Notes under the pieces: generated by a model | The model's database searches: none | What the model saw: the letters and a program-made list of their open reading frames with translations, nothing else | Told to the model about the DNA's origin: nothing | Position numbers and translations under genes: made by a program | Shown: positions 9,870 through 19,200 of the stretch, piece by piece | Layout of the letters: each line of letters begins with the position of its first letter | Position numbering within the stretch: position 1 is the stretch's first letter | NCBI GenBank assembly: GCA_958510875.1 | Contig: OY294067.1 | Span: 136,183,726-136,247,725 of the forward strand | DNA from: Endomychus coccineus | Lineage: Eukaryota; Arthropoda; Insecta; Coleoptera; Endomychidae | Direction: 5' to 3' | Length of the DNA: 64,000 bases

Positions 9870-10814
9870 TCAAGTTGAAAATATTTTATCCCATAAGGTA
9901 CTACTAATACCAAATTTATTTTCGTGGTGTCCGAAGTGATGACGAGCGTGGTACATCTTCAAACGATGGAAATATGTATTTTTCTGGACATTCCCATCGT
10001 GGATATAATAATGTGTCATGTCGTACGATGCGTAACCGAACAACCCTCCAGCCATGCATAGCATCGTGATTGCCGTAGGTATGAACACACAGAGCAAATT
10101 ATATACGAAAAAAACGATCACTGCTGCCGGGAGTGGTGGAAAAACCAGTCTCGTAGAATCGAACGGCACCTTGTGGTGTAGACCGTGGATCAGGAAGTGT
10201 AAGGTGATGAACATTTTTGATCGTCCGGAAACTTTCAGATGGAATATCCACCTATGGATGAAATACTCCAGAAACGTCCAAACGCCAACACCTCCAATAA
10301 AGCACAAAATTGAAAACATTACGGGTATGTCATCATCAGCTGTTGTCGTTTCCATGCGTTGACAAATACCTGTCCAGAACAAATATACGATGACGGGAAT
10401 CCATACTATCGGAACGGCGTACCACTGGGTTTTTGTAAGGCTTTCCAGCAATCGGTTTTCGAACAGTCGTAGCGGTCGATCAACCGGTAAAAATACCCAT
10501 TTTTCATAGAAAGCAGCATCCAGTTTACCAACTTGGCACAACATCGGTTTCGTCCAATCCAATGAATTTTCTAAACTCTGACAGATGACATTTTCATGTT
10601 GTTCGCCATATTCGTTCAGCAAATAATACGATTCGATCGAATGCCGGTTTCGTAACATCGGCGTTGTCACAGACTTGTTTTCAAACGGTCGAATACAATC
10701 GATACCTCCCGGATGATGGCGTAAAAATGTTGTGATGTCGAATTTGCTCTCGACCGTTGTCGCTCCATATACTTCGAATCGATTCTGCGAATCCACATCC
10801 ATCTCATTTTCCAT
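9870..10814 (-). CDS. Fatty acid 2-hydroxylase-like, cytochrome b5 fused
   Basis: This is a predicted membrane di-iron hydroxylase of the FA2H/Scs7 family, which adds a 2-hydroxyl to fatty acids used in ceramide at the ER. The N-terminal part (about residues 12-75) is a cytochrome b5-type domain with the heme motif HPGG (34-37) and a second candidate heme His near 58. The C-terminal hydroxylase domain shows the expected histidine clusters: H187/H192, H206/H210/H213/H214, H268/H272, and H289/H292/H293 with H297. Hydrophobic segments near 132-150, 165-185 and 228-260 would anchor it. At 314 aa it is slightly shorter than typical FA2H (about 370) but has both domains. Its start overlaps the end of the upstream LCAT-like gene by 11 bases, suggesting co-expression. 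It was probably captured from a eukaryotic host. Confidence 0.88.
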   Translation of the reverse strand: MENEMDVDSQNRFEVYGATTVESKFDITTFLRHHPGGIDCIRPFENKSVTTPMLRNRHSIESYYLLNEYGEQHENVICQSLENSLDWTKPMLCQVGKLDAAFYEKWVFLPVDRPLRLFENRLLESLTKTQWYAVPIVWIPVIVYLFWTGICQRMETTTADDDIPVMFSILCFIGGVGVWTFLEYFIHRWIFHLKVSGRSKMFITLHFLIHGLHHKVPFDSTRLVFPPLPAAVIVFFVYNLLCVFIPTAITMLCMAGGLFGYASYDMTHYYIHDGNVQKNTYFHRLKMYHARHHFGHHENKFGISSTLWDKIFST

Positions 10815-11649
10815 GTTCGATCGATGTTGACACGTTCACGCTACAACGCCTTGTGTTGTATTGTAAATAACCTCCCTTCCTATTCTCCGTGAATTCGAAT
10901 TGTGCATCGGGAAGAACGACGAATAAACGTTTTATGATAAACGGACGTCGACTTCCGATACAAAACACTAGTCTAAAGGAACGAACGGCAACGCGGTCGT
11001 ATCTTATGGCGTACTTCGAATCGTTCAAATAGAGTTTCATATCGTTCATGGGGACGATTGTGCGATTATTTTCCATATGATAGCGTAATATCGCTCGCAC
11101 AACAACGATATCGTTTACCTGGAAAATTTGAACATTCATTTGCTTGTTGTTTGCAAAAGAAGAGAAACGCCACTTGAAATCGTATAGATTTTTTTCGTCG
11201 ACCCAATCTACGTATCTTTCACATTCGAACAAATGAATTTCTTTAGTGAATCGCGACTGTAAAATTGGAACTAGCAAACTTTCGATAGCACAAGAAATCA
11301 TTCGTACGGTATGATTACGTTTCAACATCGACAAATGTACGCTACAATCGAAAGATAGTAACGTATTGGAAAATAATCGGCCGCGGTTGTTACGACAATG
11401 TCGTATATTCGATTTAGTTACAGGAACGATTCCATCACCACCGTATGGCGAATAAATAATCGTTCCATCAGAACGAATAGTTTCGATCGATGGATATCCC
11501 GATACATTGAGAAATAGATATCGAGTACTCGAAGGTCGTTTACAATAATCCAGTGATTTTCTAATTGTGAACGCGTTTCGAACATGACGTTCTATCAGGC
11601 TGGGAAATCGACTCATTAAAACTTCGATAACGTTTTCATCGTTACCGTT

Positions 11650-11683
<34 letters not shown>

Positions 11684-12417
11684 CCACCACTATCATCGTT
11701 ATTATTATTATTATTCCGGCCACGATCGATTTTGTTCAAGAGTTCTCCGAACGGCAGTAGTTCATATATGGAATTGTAAGATTTTACGATGCGTTGTGAT
11801 GTTCGGCGAGAGAGGAACGATAGATATTTCTCGCCAATTAGATATAACAAAGCGTCTAATGTTCCGCCGTGAGGTGTCGCAACACATATTACAAGGCGGG
11901 GAATCGTACTGTCTGCTGTCCTTCGATTCCGATCCAAAATACATTCTGTATAATATCTAGCGATCAGCCCCCCGAAACTATGTCCTAATAGGACGAACCG
12001 ACTCGTCGTGTCACGCGCTAATAGTTCGTCGATAAATCGGCTTAGACGTTGCGCTCCTATCACAACAGACCGTCTCCAATCGTAGGCGAACGTGACTATT
12101 CTAAAATGCGGACTTATTCGATTCAATCGTTCACGTAATTTAACAAGAAAGCGTTCATAAATATCGACATCGAATACGGTGAACATCTTTATGCTTTCGA
12201 TTATTTCGACAATTAAGTCTTCGCCGTCGTCGTCGTCGTCGTCGTCGTCGTCATTTTCTGTGAGTTCCAATGATTGTTCTTCCTTTTCGGAAAGATAGGT
12301 GACGTTACCGTTCGCAAACATATCGAATATCGGTTTATATGTAAAGCATTTTGGTGGCCATATTCGAACACCATTTTTCTCGATCGAACTACCTTTGAGT
12401 CCGGGTATGAATATCAC
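10804..12417 (-). CDS. LCAT-like acyltransferase/phospholipase
   Basis: This alpha/beta hydrolase belongs to the lecithin:cholesterol acyltransferase family, which moves or releases acyl chains from phospholipids. Seen in order: an N-terminal FIPGLKGS, the family-typical AYDWR (111-115), the nucleophile elbow GHSFGG (Ser147), TPHGGT (181-186), the acid motif GGDGIVP (Asp328) and a downstream His (361 or 369) to complete the triad. Two Asp/Asn runs interrupt the fold (about 56-67 and 235-260). There is no obvious signal peptide. The frame opens only five codons before the conserved motif and has no ATG there; the start given is a GTG, and the first in-frame ATG (residue 33) would delete the motif. 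A CTATAAA box sits at about 12454-12460. It lies upstream of, and overlaps, the fatty acid hydroxylase gene. I recall LCAT-type genes in wasp filamentous viruses but could not check. Confidence 0.87.
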
Positions 12418-12530
12418 GACCAGAATCTCTTACAGTGTGTGTGTGTGTCGTGAGTTTATAGGAAAAAGCGATCGACAACATGTTGTGAGGCAGAGAAATG
12501 ATAATAATACACTTTATGATACGAATAATT

Positions 12531-15500
12531 TTATTTTTTTTTCTCTCGCATACAAGTTTTAATATAGTTCAGCGCTAACGGCAGAGTATTTGCGACGTAA
12601 GCGGTTTTTTGTAATTCGTCGAATCTCATCGGCGTCTGCGATAACGACGGTACGTTGTCGGTTATGAAATACGGTACGCGACCCGCGATACCGTATACTT
12701 TGTTGTTTCTTTTGATGGTACACGGAAAGTTTTGTTGCATTTGTAACAATTGACCGCTGGCACACCGTGAAATTAACGAACAATTATTAGCTACCACGTT
12801 GATGTTGTCGCCCGGCTTATCGTCGGGTCCTTCGACCGTTCGATAGCGCTTCAGATCGGTACGGGTCGTGGCCAGACCTTTTTGTCCGAAGGAATTTACC
12901 AATTTGACGCCGTCGAACGATTTGGATTTCAAAACGACCGTCAATTCCAATCGTCGACGTCTCTCACGTCTAGGCGAGTTACACGAAGTTTGTATCGTGG
13001 TCGCCGCCGCCGCCGTCGTCGTCGTCGTTTTATTAGAAACCGACGGATCGAACGAAAACGATTGTAGGGAAACGTGACGGAAAGCCTCGTGCAACGGCTG
13101 ACCTCTCGTTTCACATTCACGTACCGCCTGTATTAACGCCTCGTCGGCGATCGTCACATAGAACACGTATAAATTTGATATTTTATGAACGATAACATTT
13201 TTGAATACGGGAAACGTTATATCGTTCTCCGAGTAAACGGTAGCCATGAGAAATAGTACGGTCGAAGCGTTACCCCGTTTGTCGCGCGTCGATACGTTCA
13301 CCGATCGTGCGATCGACGGCAAATTAACGACGAAATATCCATCTCGTGGCTCGTCCAACGTAACGGCATACGAAAACACGCACCACAAATGTAGGTCCAA
13401 GTCGCGATCCAACACGTAAGCGTCCTCCACGTTCAAGCCGTCGACGTCACCAAAGGCGGAATTCAAAAAGTACATATTGCTGGCCGCCGCCGGTCTATGT
13501 ACACGAGGCGCATTATCGAAGGAACGTTTGATGAGATCGAATCGATCGAAATGTCTGCGATTGCGCGACAGTTCGTCCCGTTCGAACGCTTCGGGATCCA
13601 CGTAGATTTGGAAATTCCTATTTACCAATTTAGCCAGAGAAATGTACGCTTTATTGGGTAGCGACGATTTGTAGGCACACACCGAAACGACTCTTTTCGG
13701 TGGTAACGTGAAGGCGGCCTTGTGATTGACGTATTCCGCGAGACTCGAACAAGGTAATACGTGGGCTCCGGACGGACTGCCGCCGCCGCCTTCGCCGCCG
13801 CCACACTCGTCGTCGAACGAATCGCAAAGAAACGAATTGGTAGTCTCTACTAATTTCTCGTATTTCGCGATATCGTTCGAAGTGACGGCGGCGCCGACAA
13901 CGTTTCCGTCGTAAATTACGTATTTATAGAACGCTTCCAATTCCGAGCGAGATAGGAATACGTCGTCGCATCCGAATCGTCGGAGAACGCTAAATTTTCG
14001 GAAAGGAATACCCGCCACCACGTTGATACATAGGAACCGAGCATCTTCGTCGATACGTAATAGAATTTCAGCAAATTTGTGTACGGACTTTAATCGTTTC
14101 ACGATTTCGCGATACAACGAAGACCGTCGTTGTCGTTCCTCGTGCGAAATTCCCGATACGTCGGCCCGTGCGAACGTTACGGCATACTTCGTCACGATAT
14201 TATTAATCACGACGATCGTAGTAGCATCACTTCGACCATCGCGTTTGTTGTCGCCATTCGTCTTTCCTTTTTCGATACCGTTCGTGTATACGAAAAACGG
14301 CGACGGTGGACGGTCGCGGTTCGAAAGCTTCGACGATTCTCTGCCCATATAATCTAATATTCGCGCACCGATACGATCTTCGCAACCGAACGGAATTTCG
14401 ACGGATTTATCGAATAGCATATTTTTGCCGGCCGTACTGATATTACCGATACCTTGCGAACATATGTAGCCTATGATATCGTTCGGTACGTTTTTAGCCG
14501 ACAACGAGTACACGTGCGTGGCACGGAGCTTTTGGCAAGTCATCTGGAGTTCCTGAAGAATGTGCAATTGCGAATGGATGGGTTGTACGAACAACGAATG
14601 ATATTGGTCTTGTCGTCGATCTGCTTTGAATATAATTCCATTTTTATACTCTGCCGATCCCATCTTTTTCGTATCCATCTTTTTCGCACCACCATCACCA
14701 CCACCACCATCACCACCACCACAACCGCCGCCTTTCGAGCTGTTGTTGTTGTTGCGTAAGTTGCGATCGGTGTCGAGGTCGACACGTGCGTTATCGTCGT
14801 TCCTTTCTCCGCACGAAAGATTATCCGCGACCGCGTTCGTCGTCACGTCGACGGCGGTGCTTTGTTTTCTTTTTCGCGACGTTCGATGTGCCGCCACGAA
14901 CATGCCATCCGACGACGCTTTTATCGGAATTTGAGAATATCTGTCGTTCATATTGATCATCATCATGCGTTTATTGTAATGTTTGTTGTGTTCGCTCTTC
15001 GATTGTTCGTATTTTAGCGTGTGCGAAATACCCCAAAAGGTTAAACCTCTGAGAATGACGTCCCTGCAAGAAGCCATAACCGTTCCATCGAATACGTCCA
15101 ATTTGTCCAGACATATTTGTACGGATTGCGCGTAACAAATGTATCGTTTATTCTTGTGACTGTCTATCGGTCGCGAATGTTGTCTAATTTGTTTCATGTA
15201 GGCGATTTGCGAATCGACGTCGGGATGAATATGATCGTGCCAAGAGCTAGGCGTACAACGATCGTAGTACAACGATAGCGTGGTAGCGTCCACTTTCGAA
15301 ATAGTGTCACCGTCTCTGTTTTTACATATCAAGACTTCGTCGTCGTCTTTATCGTCGTCGTCGTCGTCGTCGTCGTTACCGTTGAACTTATTCAACTTGC
15401 CCAAGTGGAATTTGTGACCTCTGTTGAAATCCGTATCGTACATGTAGAAAGTGCTCTCCTTTTGTATACCGACTTCGTGACAAATCATATTATTATTCAC

Positions 15501-16124
15501 TTCTCGAAATACGGAATATTGTAAGCTTCCGTTCGACAGGAACGATCCGCGTAATATGCGATGTTTGTAACGATCGATTAATCCCGTTCGTGATAGGATA
15601 TCGTGTTTATCGTTGTTTTCGTTCGTGCGTAAATCCGTCTTCTTCAAAAAACATCTCAACCGTTCGAATATGTATTCTTCGACTTTGGATCCGATCATAA
15701 TCAGATGAATGTCACATTGATGTTGTAGCGAACGGTCCGTTTTCGTACAGTCGTCGTTGGCGTCATCTTCGATACGTCGTCCGTCTTGCATACACGCGGT
15801 ATAAGAAATACCACGTTTGGCGAGCTGAGATAATATATCGCGATCGTCGGTGATCTTCTTCACACATTCCACGTCATCTTTCGTATTGGCCGATTCGTTT
15901 ATATAGTCACGACGTATGCTGCGGGCATCAGTATTACGCGTGGTTCCGTCCGAACCGGATGCTGTCTCGTTGTCTCGTCTCGTAACAATTTTCTGGATTA
16001 AGGAAAATATCGTCGACGATCGACATATCGTAATATGAAACGGACCGCGTGATCTTTTACGCGGACAATCGTAAAACAGATAGTTGTAAATGTTCATTTG
16101 ACTGGACGGCTGTGCCGACGACAT
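12531..16124 (-). CDS. lef-8: LEF-8-like RNA polymerase subunit
   Basis: This large protein (1197 aa) carries, about 120 residues from its C-terminus, the sequence GVKLVNSFGQKG. It matches the LEF-8 signature GxK-x4-HGQ/NKG except that the His is Phe. LEF-8 is the beta-like catalytic subunit of the virus RNA polymerase that transcribes late genes in the nucleus in baculo-, nudi- and hytrosaviruses. The length exceeds baculovirus LEF-8 (about 850-900 aa), partly through low-complexity insertions: an Asp run, a Gly-rich patch near residue 485, a GGGEGGGG patch and a Thr/Ala run near residue 1045. The gene is divergent from the DNA polymerase homologue, with about 145 bp between the two ATGs, a shared promoter region. 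LEF-4, LEF-9 and P47 were not recognised in this window. Confidence 0.85.
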   Translation of the reverse strand: MSSAQPSSQMNIYNYLFYDCPRKRSRGPFHITICRSSTIFSLIQKIVTRRDNETASGSDGTTRNTDARSIRRDYINESANTKDDVECVKKITDDRDILSQLAKRGISYTACMQDGRRIEDDANDDCTKTDRSLQHQCDIHLIMIGSKVEEYIFERLRCFLKKTDLRTNENNDKHDILSRTGLIDRYKHRILRGSFLSNGSLQYSVFREVNNNMICHEVGIQKESTFYMYDTDFNRGHKFHLGKLNKFNGNDDDDDDDDKDDDEVLICKNRDGDTISKVDATTLSLYYDRCTPSSWHDHIHPDVDSQIAYMKQIRQHSRPIDSHKNKRYICYAQSVQICLDKLDVFDGTVMASCRDVILRGLTFWGISHTLKYEQSKSEHNKHYNKRMMMINMNDRYSQIPIKASSDGMFVAAHRTSRKRKQSTAVDVTTNAVADNLSCGERNDDNARVDLDTDRNLRNNNNSSKGGGCGGGDGGGGDGGAKKMDTKKMGSAEYKNGIIFKADRRQDQYHSLFVQPIHSQLHILQELQMTCQKLRATHVYSLSAKNVPNDIIGYICSQGIGNISTAGKNMLFDKSVEIPFGCEDRIGARILDYMGRESSKLSNRDRPPSPFFVYTNGIEKGKTNGDNKRDGRSDATTIVVINNIVTKYAVTFARADVSGISHEERQRRSSLYREIVKRLKSVHKFAEILLRIDEDARFLCINVVAGIPFRKFSVLRRFGCDDVFLSRSELEAFYKYVIYDGNVVGAAVTSNDIAKYEKLVETTNSFLCDSFDDECGGGEGGGGSPSGAHVLPCSSLAEYVNHKAAFTLPPKRVVSVCAYKSSLPNKAYISLAKLVNRNFQIYVDPEAFERDELSRNRRHFDRFDLIKRSFDNAPRVHRPAAASNMYFLNSAFGDVDGLNVEDAYVLDRDLDLHLWCVFSYAVTLDEPRDGYFVVNLPSIARSVNVSTRDKRGNASTVLFLMATVYSENDITFPVFKNVIVHKISNLYVFYVTIADEALIQAVRECETRGQPLHEAFRHVSLQSFSFDPSVSNKTTTTTAAAATTIQTSCNSPRRERRRRLELTVVLKSKSFDGVKLVNSFGQKGLATTRTDLKRYRTVEGPDDKPGDNINVVANNCSLISRCASGQLLQMQQNFPCTIKRNNKVYGIAGRVPYFITDNVPSLSQTPMRFDELQKTAYVANTLPLALNYIKTCMREKKK

Positions 16125-16268
16125 CTAGTTATCACCACGTTCGGTCGAAATTGTACCGTGCGAAGTATCCTCGCCGGACGATAAAACGAAGAAGCTGTCA
16201 CGGTCACCGTACGTGGTACACTGTGTCTATCGCGAAAAGGTACTTATCGTCCGAGTGCGTATGGGCAG

Positions 16269-19200
16269 ATGTGTGCGATGTCGACCGATGTGTATCCGAA
16301 GAAAGACGACAACGACGAAGAGACAATTTCCGATGAAGATTACGATACTTGGAATATAGACGATATCGATCGTCAACAAATCGACCATTCGACGTTGCAC
16401 TACATGTTAGATGTTTCGTTAGATAGCAATTACAACACCAAGAAGAACACGTTCGATATCAAATTTATCGATGGGGAATTAAAGTTAAAACGCTTGACGT
16501 TGGCCGCGGTCAACGTGCCGATTTACGTGATGATAAGTAGCGAATGCGTCACAGATAAAGTACGACGTTCCACACGCGGTGGGATCGCGGACTGCGATAA
16601 GGATAAGGATGACGACGACGACGACGACGACGACAACGATGACGACGGCTTGTCACCTTTCGATATCGTTCGCATTAAATGTGCTCGCTTGGAGAAAATT
16701 CTACGTAACCTTTTTCGTCCGTTCAAATGTTCGTTGAAAAATACGGGATTGTCGATGCACGCGTTGAATTCCTCCTTGTACGAATTGCTGATCAGACATA
16801 AGCCTCATTATCGACACGGAATTTTGTTCAGGCTAGATATTCTCGCTAGTTTGGCAGATGACGGTGGCGACGGCGACCCCTCCGCATCGAAAAAACCGTT
16901 CGACGGTGGAAAAACGTCTCGAAGTAAATTAGACGCGGACCACGAAGATCGTATCAAATACAGACCGTCGACGTTGCCTGAGCGTTCTCGGGTGCTAAAA
17001 TTCTTGTTGGAAAACGCCATGACGCACGCCGACCTATACGCGATATCTTCGTTGAACGAGGACCCGCGGCAAGTGTTCCGATATAATTTGCTAACGAACA
17101 TGATCGAAGATTATAACGATGGCGGATTGCCCATCGTCGAATACGAATTTCACCGCATGGACAACGCGTTACCCCTGCACGCCATAACGGAATCCATCAT
17201 ATCTAGATCGCCGCATTTCTGGGCCTATTGGACTCACAACGGATACATATTCAAGAACTGTCAGGCCGACGACGTGAATTCGCAGCGACGACGAGCGCTA
17301 TGTCAAAAGAACGAACTTTGTCAACCGCTCTTACATTTGCCCACGTGTGTCGTACGGATAGACGGGGGACGAGCCGGTGGACACGGAAAATATTTGTCAC
17401 CGATCGACACTATATGTGTTTTGAGTTTGGTTCCGAAAATTGTCGAAACGACGGCTGCGACCGTCACGACGTCACGTCACCCTCGTCGCAAACATAATAG
17501 TTATTTCGTGTACGTTTATAGTCGTAAACCGCCGGGCGCCGAATGCGATGACGGCGACGACGACGACGACGATACCAGTGAGTTTTATAAACGAACGTTG
17601 TGCAATCTCGTGGAGAAGTTATACGGAAAAAATAGTAGAAGATGCGGTAACGTGTCGGACGTGTGTATCGAATTTCTACGTTTCGATTCGGAATCTATAA
17701 TGCTCACGAAATTCGTCGCGGAAATGTCCAAAATATGTTTGATCCCGTCGGACGTGACGTTGCACACTCTCGTCGGATACGATATGTATCGGACGGTATG
17801 GCTACCGATAATGGGTAGATTGATGGATTTAAAATTGTTCGACGTTATGGGCGAGTTTATATCGATGAACGTGTTTAGCGTACAGCCGTCGTTCGATTCG
17901 AACTCGATGACGTTCGACTTGAACGTGTCGTTGCCCATGTTATTGCCAACACATTTCGATCGCACCGTCGATATGGTACGATTCGATTCGGAATGTTTGT
18001 TACGCGACGTACGCTATCCGAAAGAGGCTGCCGAGGAATATAGAAAAATCTTCCGCAAACGCGATAGCGAAAAATCGACAGAGTCTACTGCCGTCGAGAA
18101 CGGTTGGATCGATTTAATCAAAACCGTTTTCGAAGTGACCGTTTTAGAATATATCTGGAGCGATTTCGATGTACGTAAATTCATGTTGTTCGTCTCGGAA
18201 TTGTTGAATACGTCGATCGGAGACGTGTTTGGATATTCCGTCGACGGGAATTACGACGGAGCGTTGTTGTTGTCGTCGTCGGCGTCGTCGTATAAAACGT
18301 GTCGTGCGTTTCGAAATCGAATCGTGAGACACTTACAAAATTTCGTACATTACGAATGTCTGCGATACGGACGATACGAATCGAAGAGTTTCCTATCGAA
18401 CATTATCGATAATTATCGCGGTAACGTATTTTCGAGTGTGCCGTGTTTGTTGTCTGCGTCGTCGAAAAATAGGAATGTCGATGATGCTGCTGCTGCTGCT
18501 GCTGCTACCACAACAACTAGACGGTATCGATTCGACGAGTTAACCAAGACATATAACAAGTGTGCGAAACAAAAGGGAGAAATTATGGATGTTTTTCTGG
18601 CCGAGCAACGATTGTGTACTCCGCCCGTGTGGAATAGGAAAAATTCACCGATACGAGGTTTGCGCACCTTGCATTTCGGTCGACAAGGATTGTGGACGGA
18701 CGGAGACGGAAAGTATACCTATATAGAGATGAATTTCACCAGCGCGTACGGTTCGATCGGAAGCGTTTATAACGTATCTTTCGAAAATACGGCCGTCCTA
18801 CCGGTCCAGTGGTTATTGACGAGCCTCGGTTTACGAGAAATACCCGACGGTCTCGATAATAACGGTGCCGACGATGTCCGATCGAACGATCCTTTCGCGG
18901 GCGTCGCGCGTAGATACGGTCGATGTGAAAATTCCGACCAACACTGTCACTATCTATTCGACATGATGTTCGTATCGAACGCGAAACGAGATCGGTATAT
19001 GGTGAATAGTAAATATTTTCGTTTGTTCTATTACGATAGCGATAACTTGTCGGAAGACAGTAAGAACGATACGAAATCGGAATTTATTAATTTGTTGCGT
19101 CGCGCTCGTACCCTAATATCGAAAGACGATGAAGACGACGACGACGACGACGATGACGACGTACAAATATCCGGATTCGAAATTACACGCTTGAAACAAA

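Noticed and set aside
12425..12450. Intron at the 5' end of the LCAT-like gene (GTAAGAG donor)
   Set aside because: No ATG-bearing exon upstream in frame and no acceptor close by. All other genes here are intronless.
12868..13077. Antisense ORFs over LEF-8, the polymerase homologue and the primase
   Set aside because: They mirror conserved or low-complexity coding sequence on the other strand and have no promoter, motif or independent coding look.
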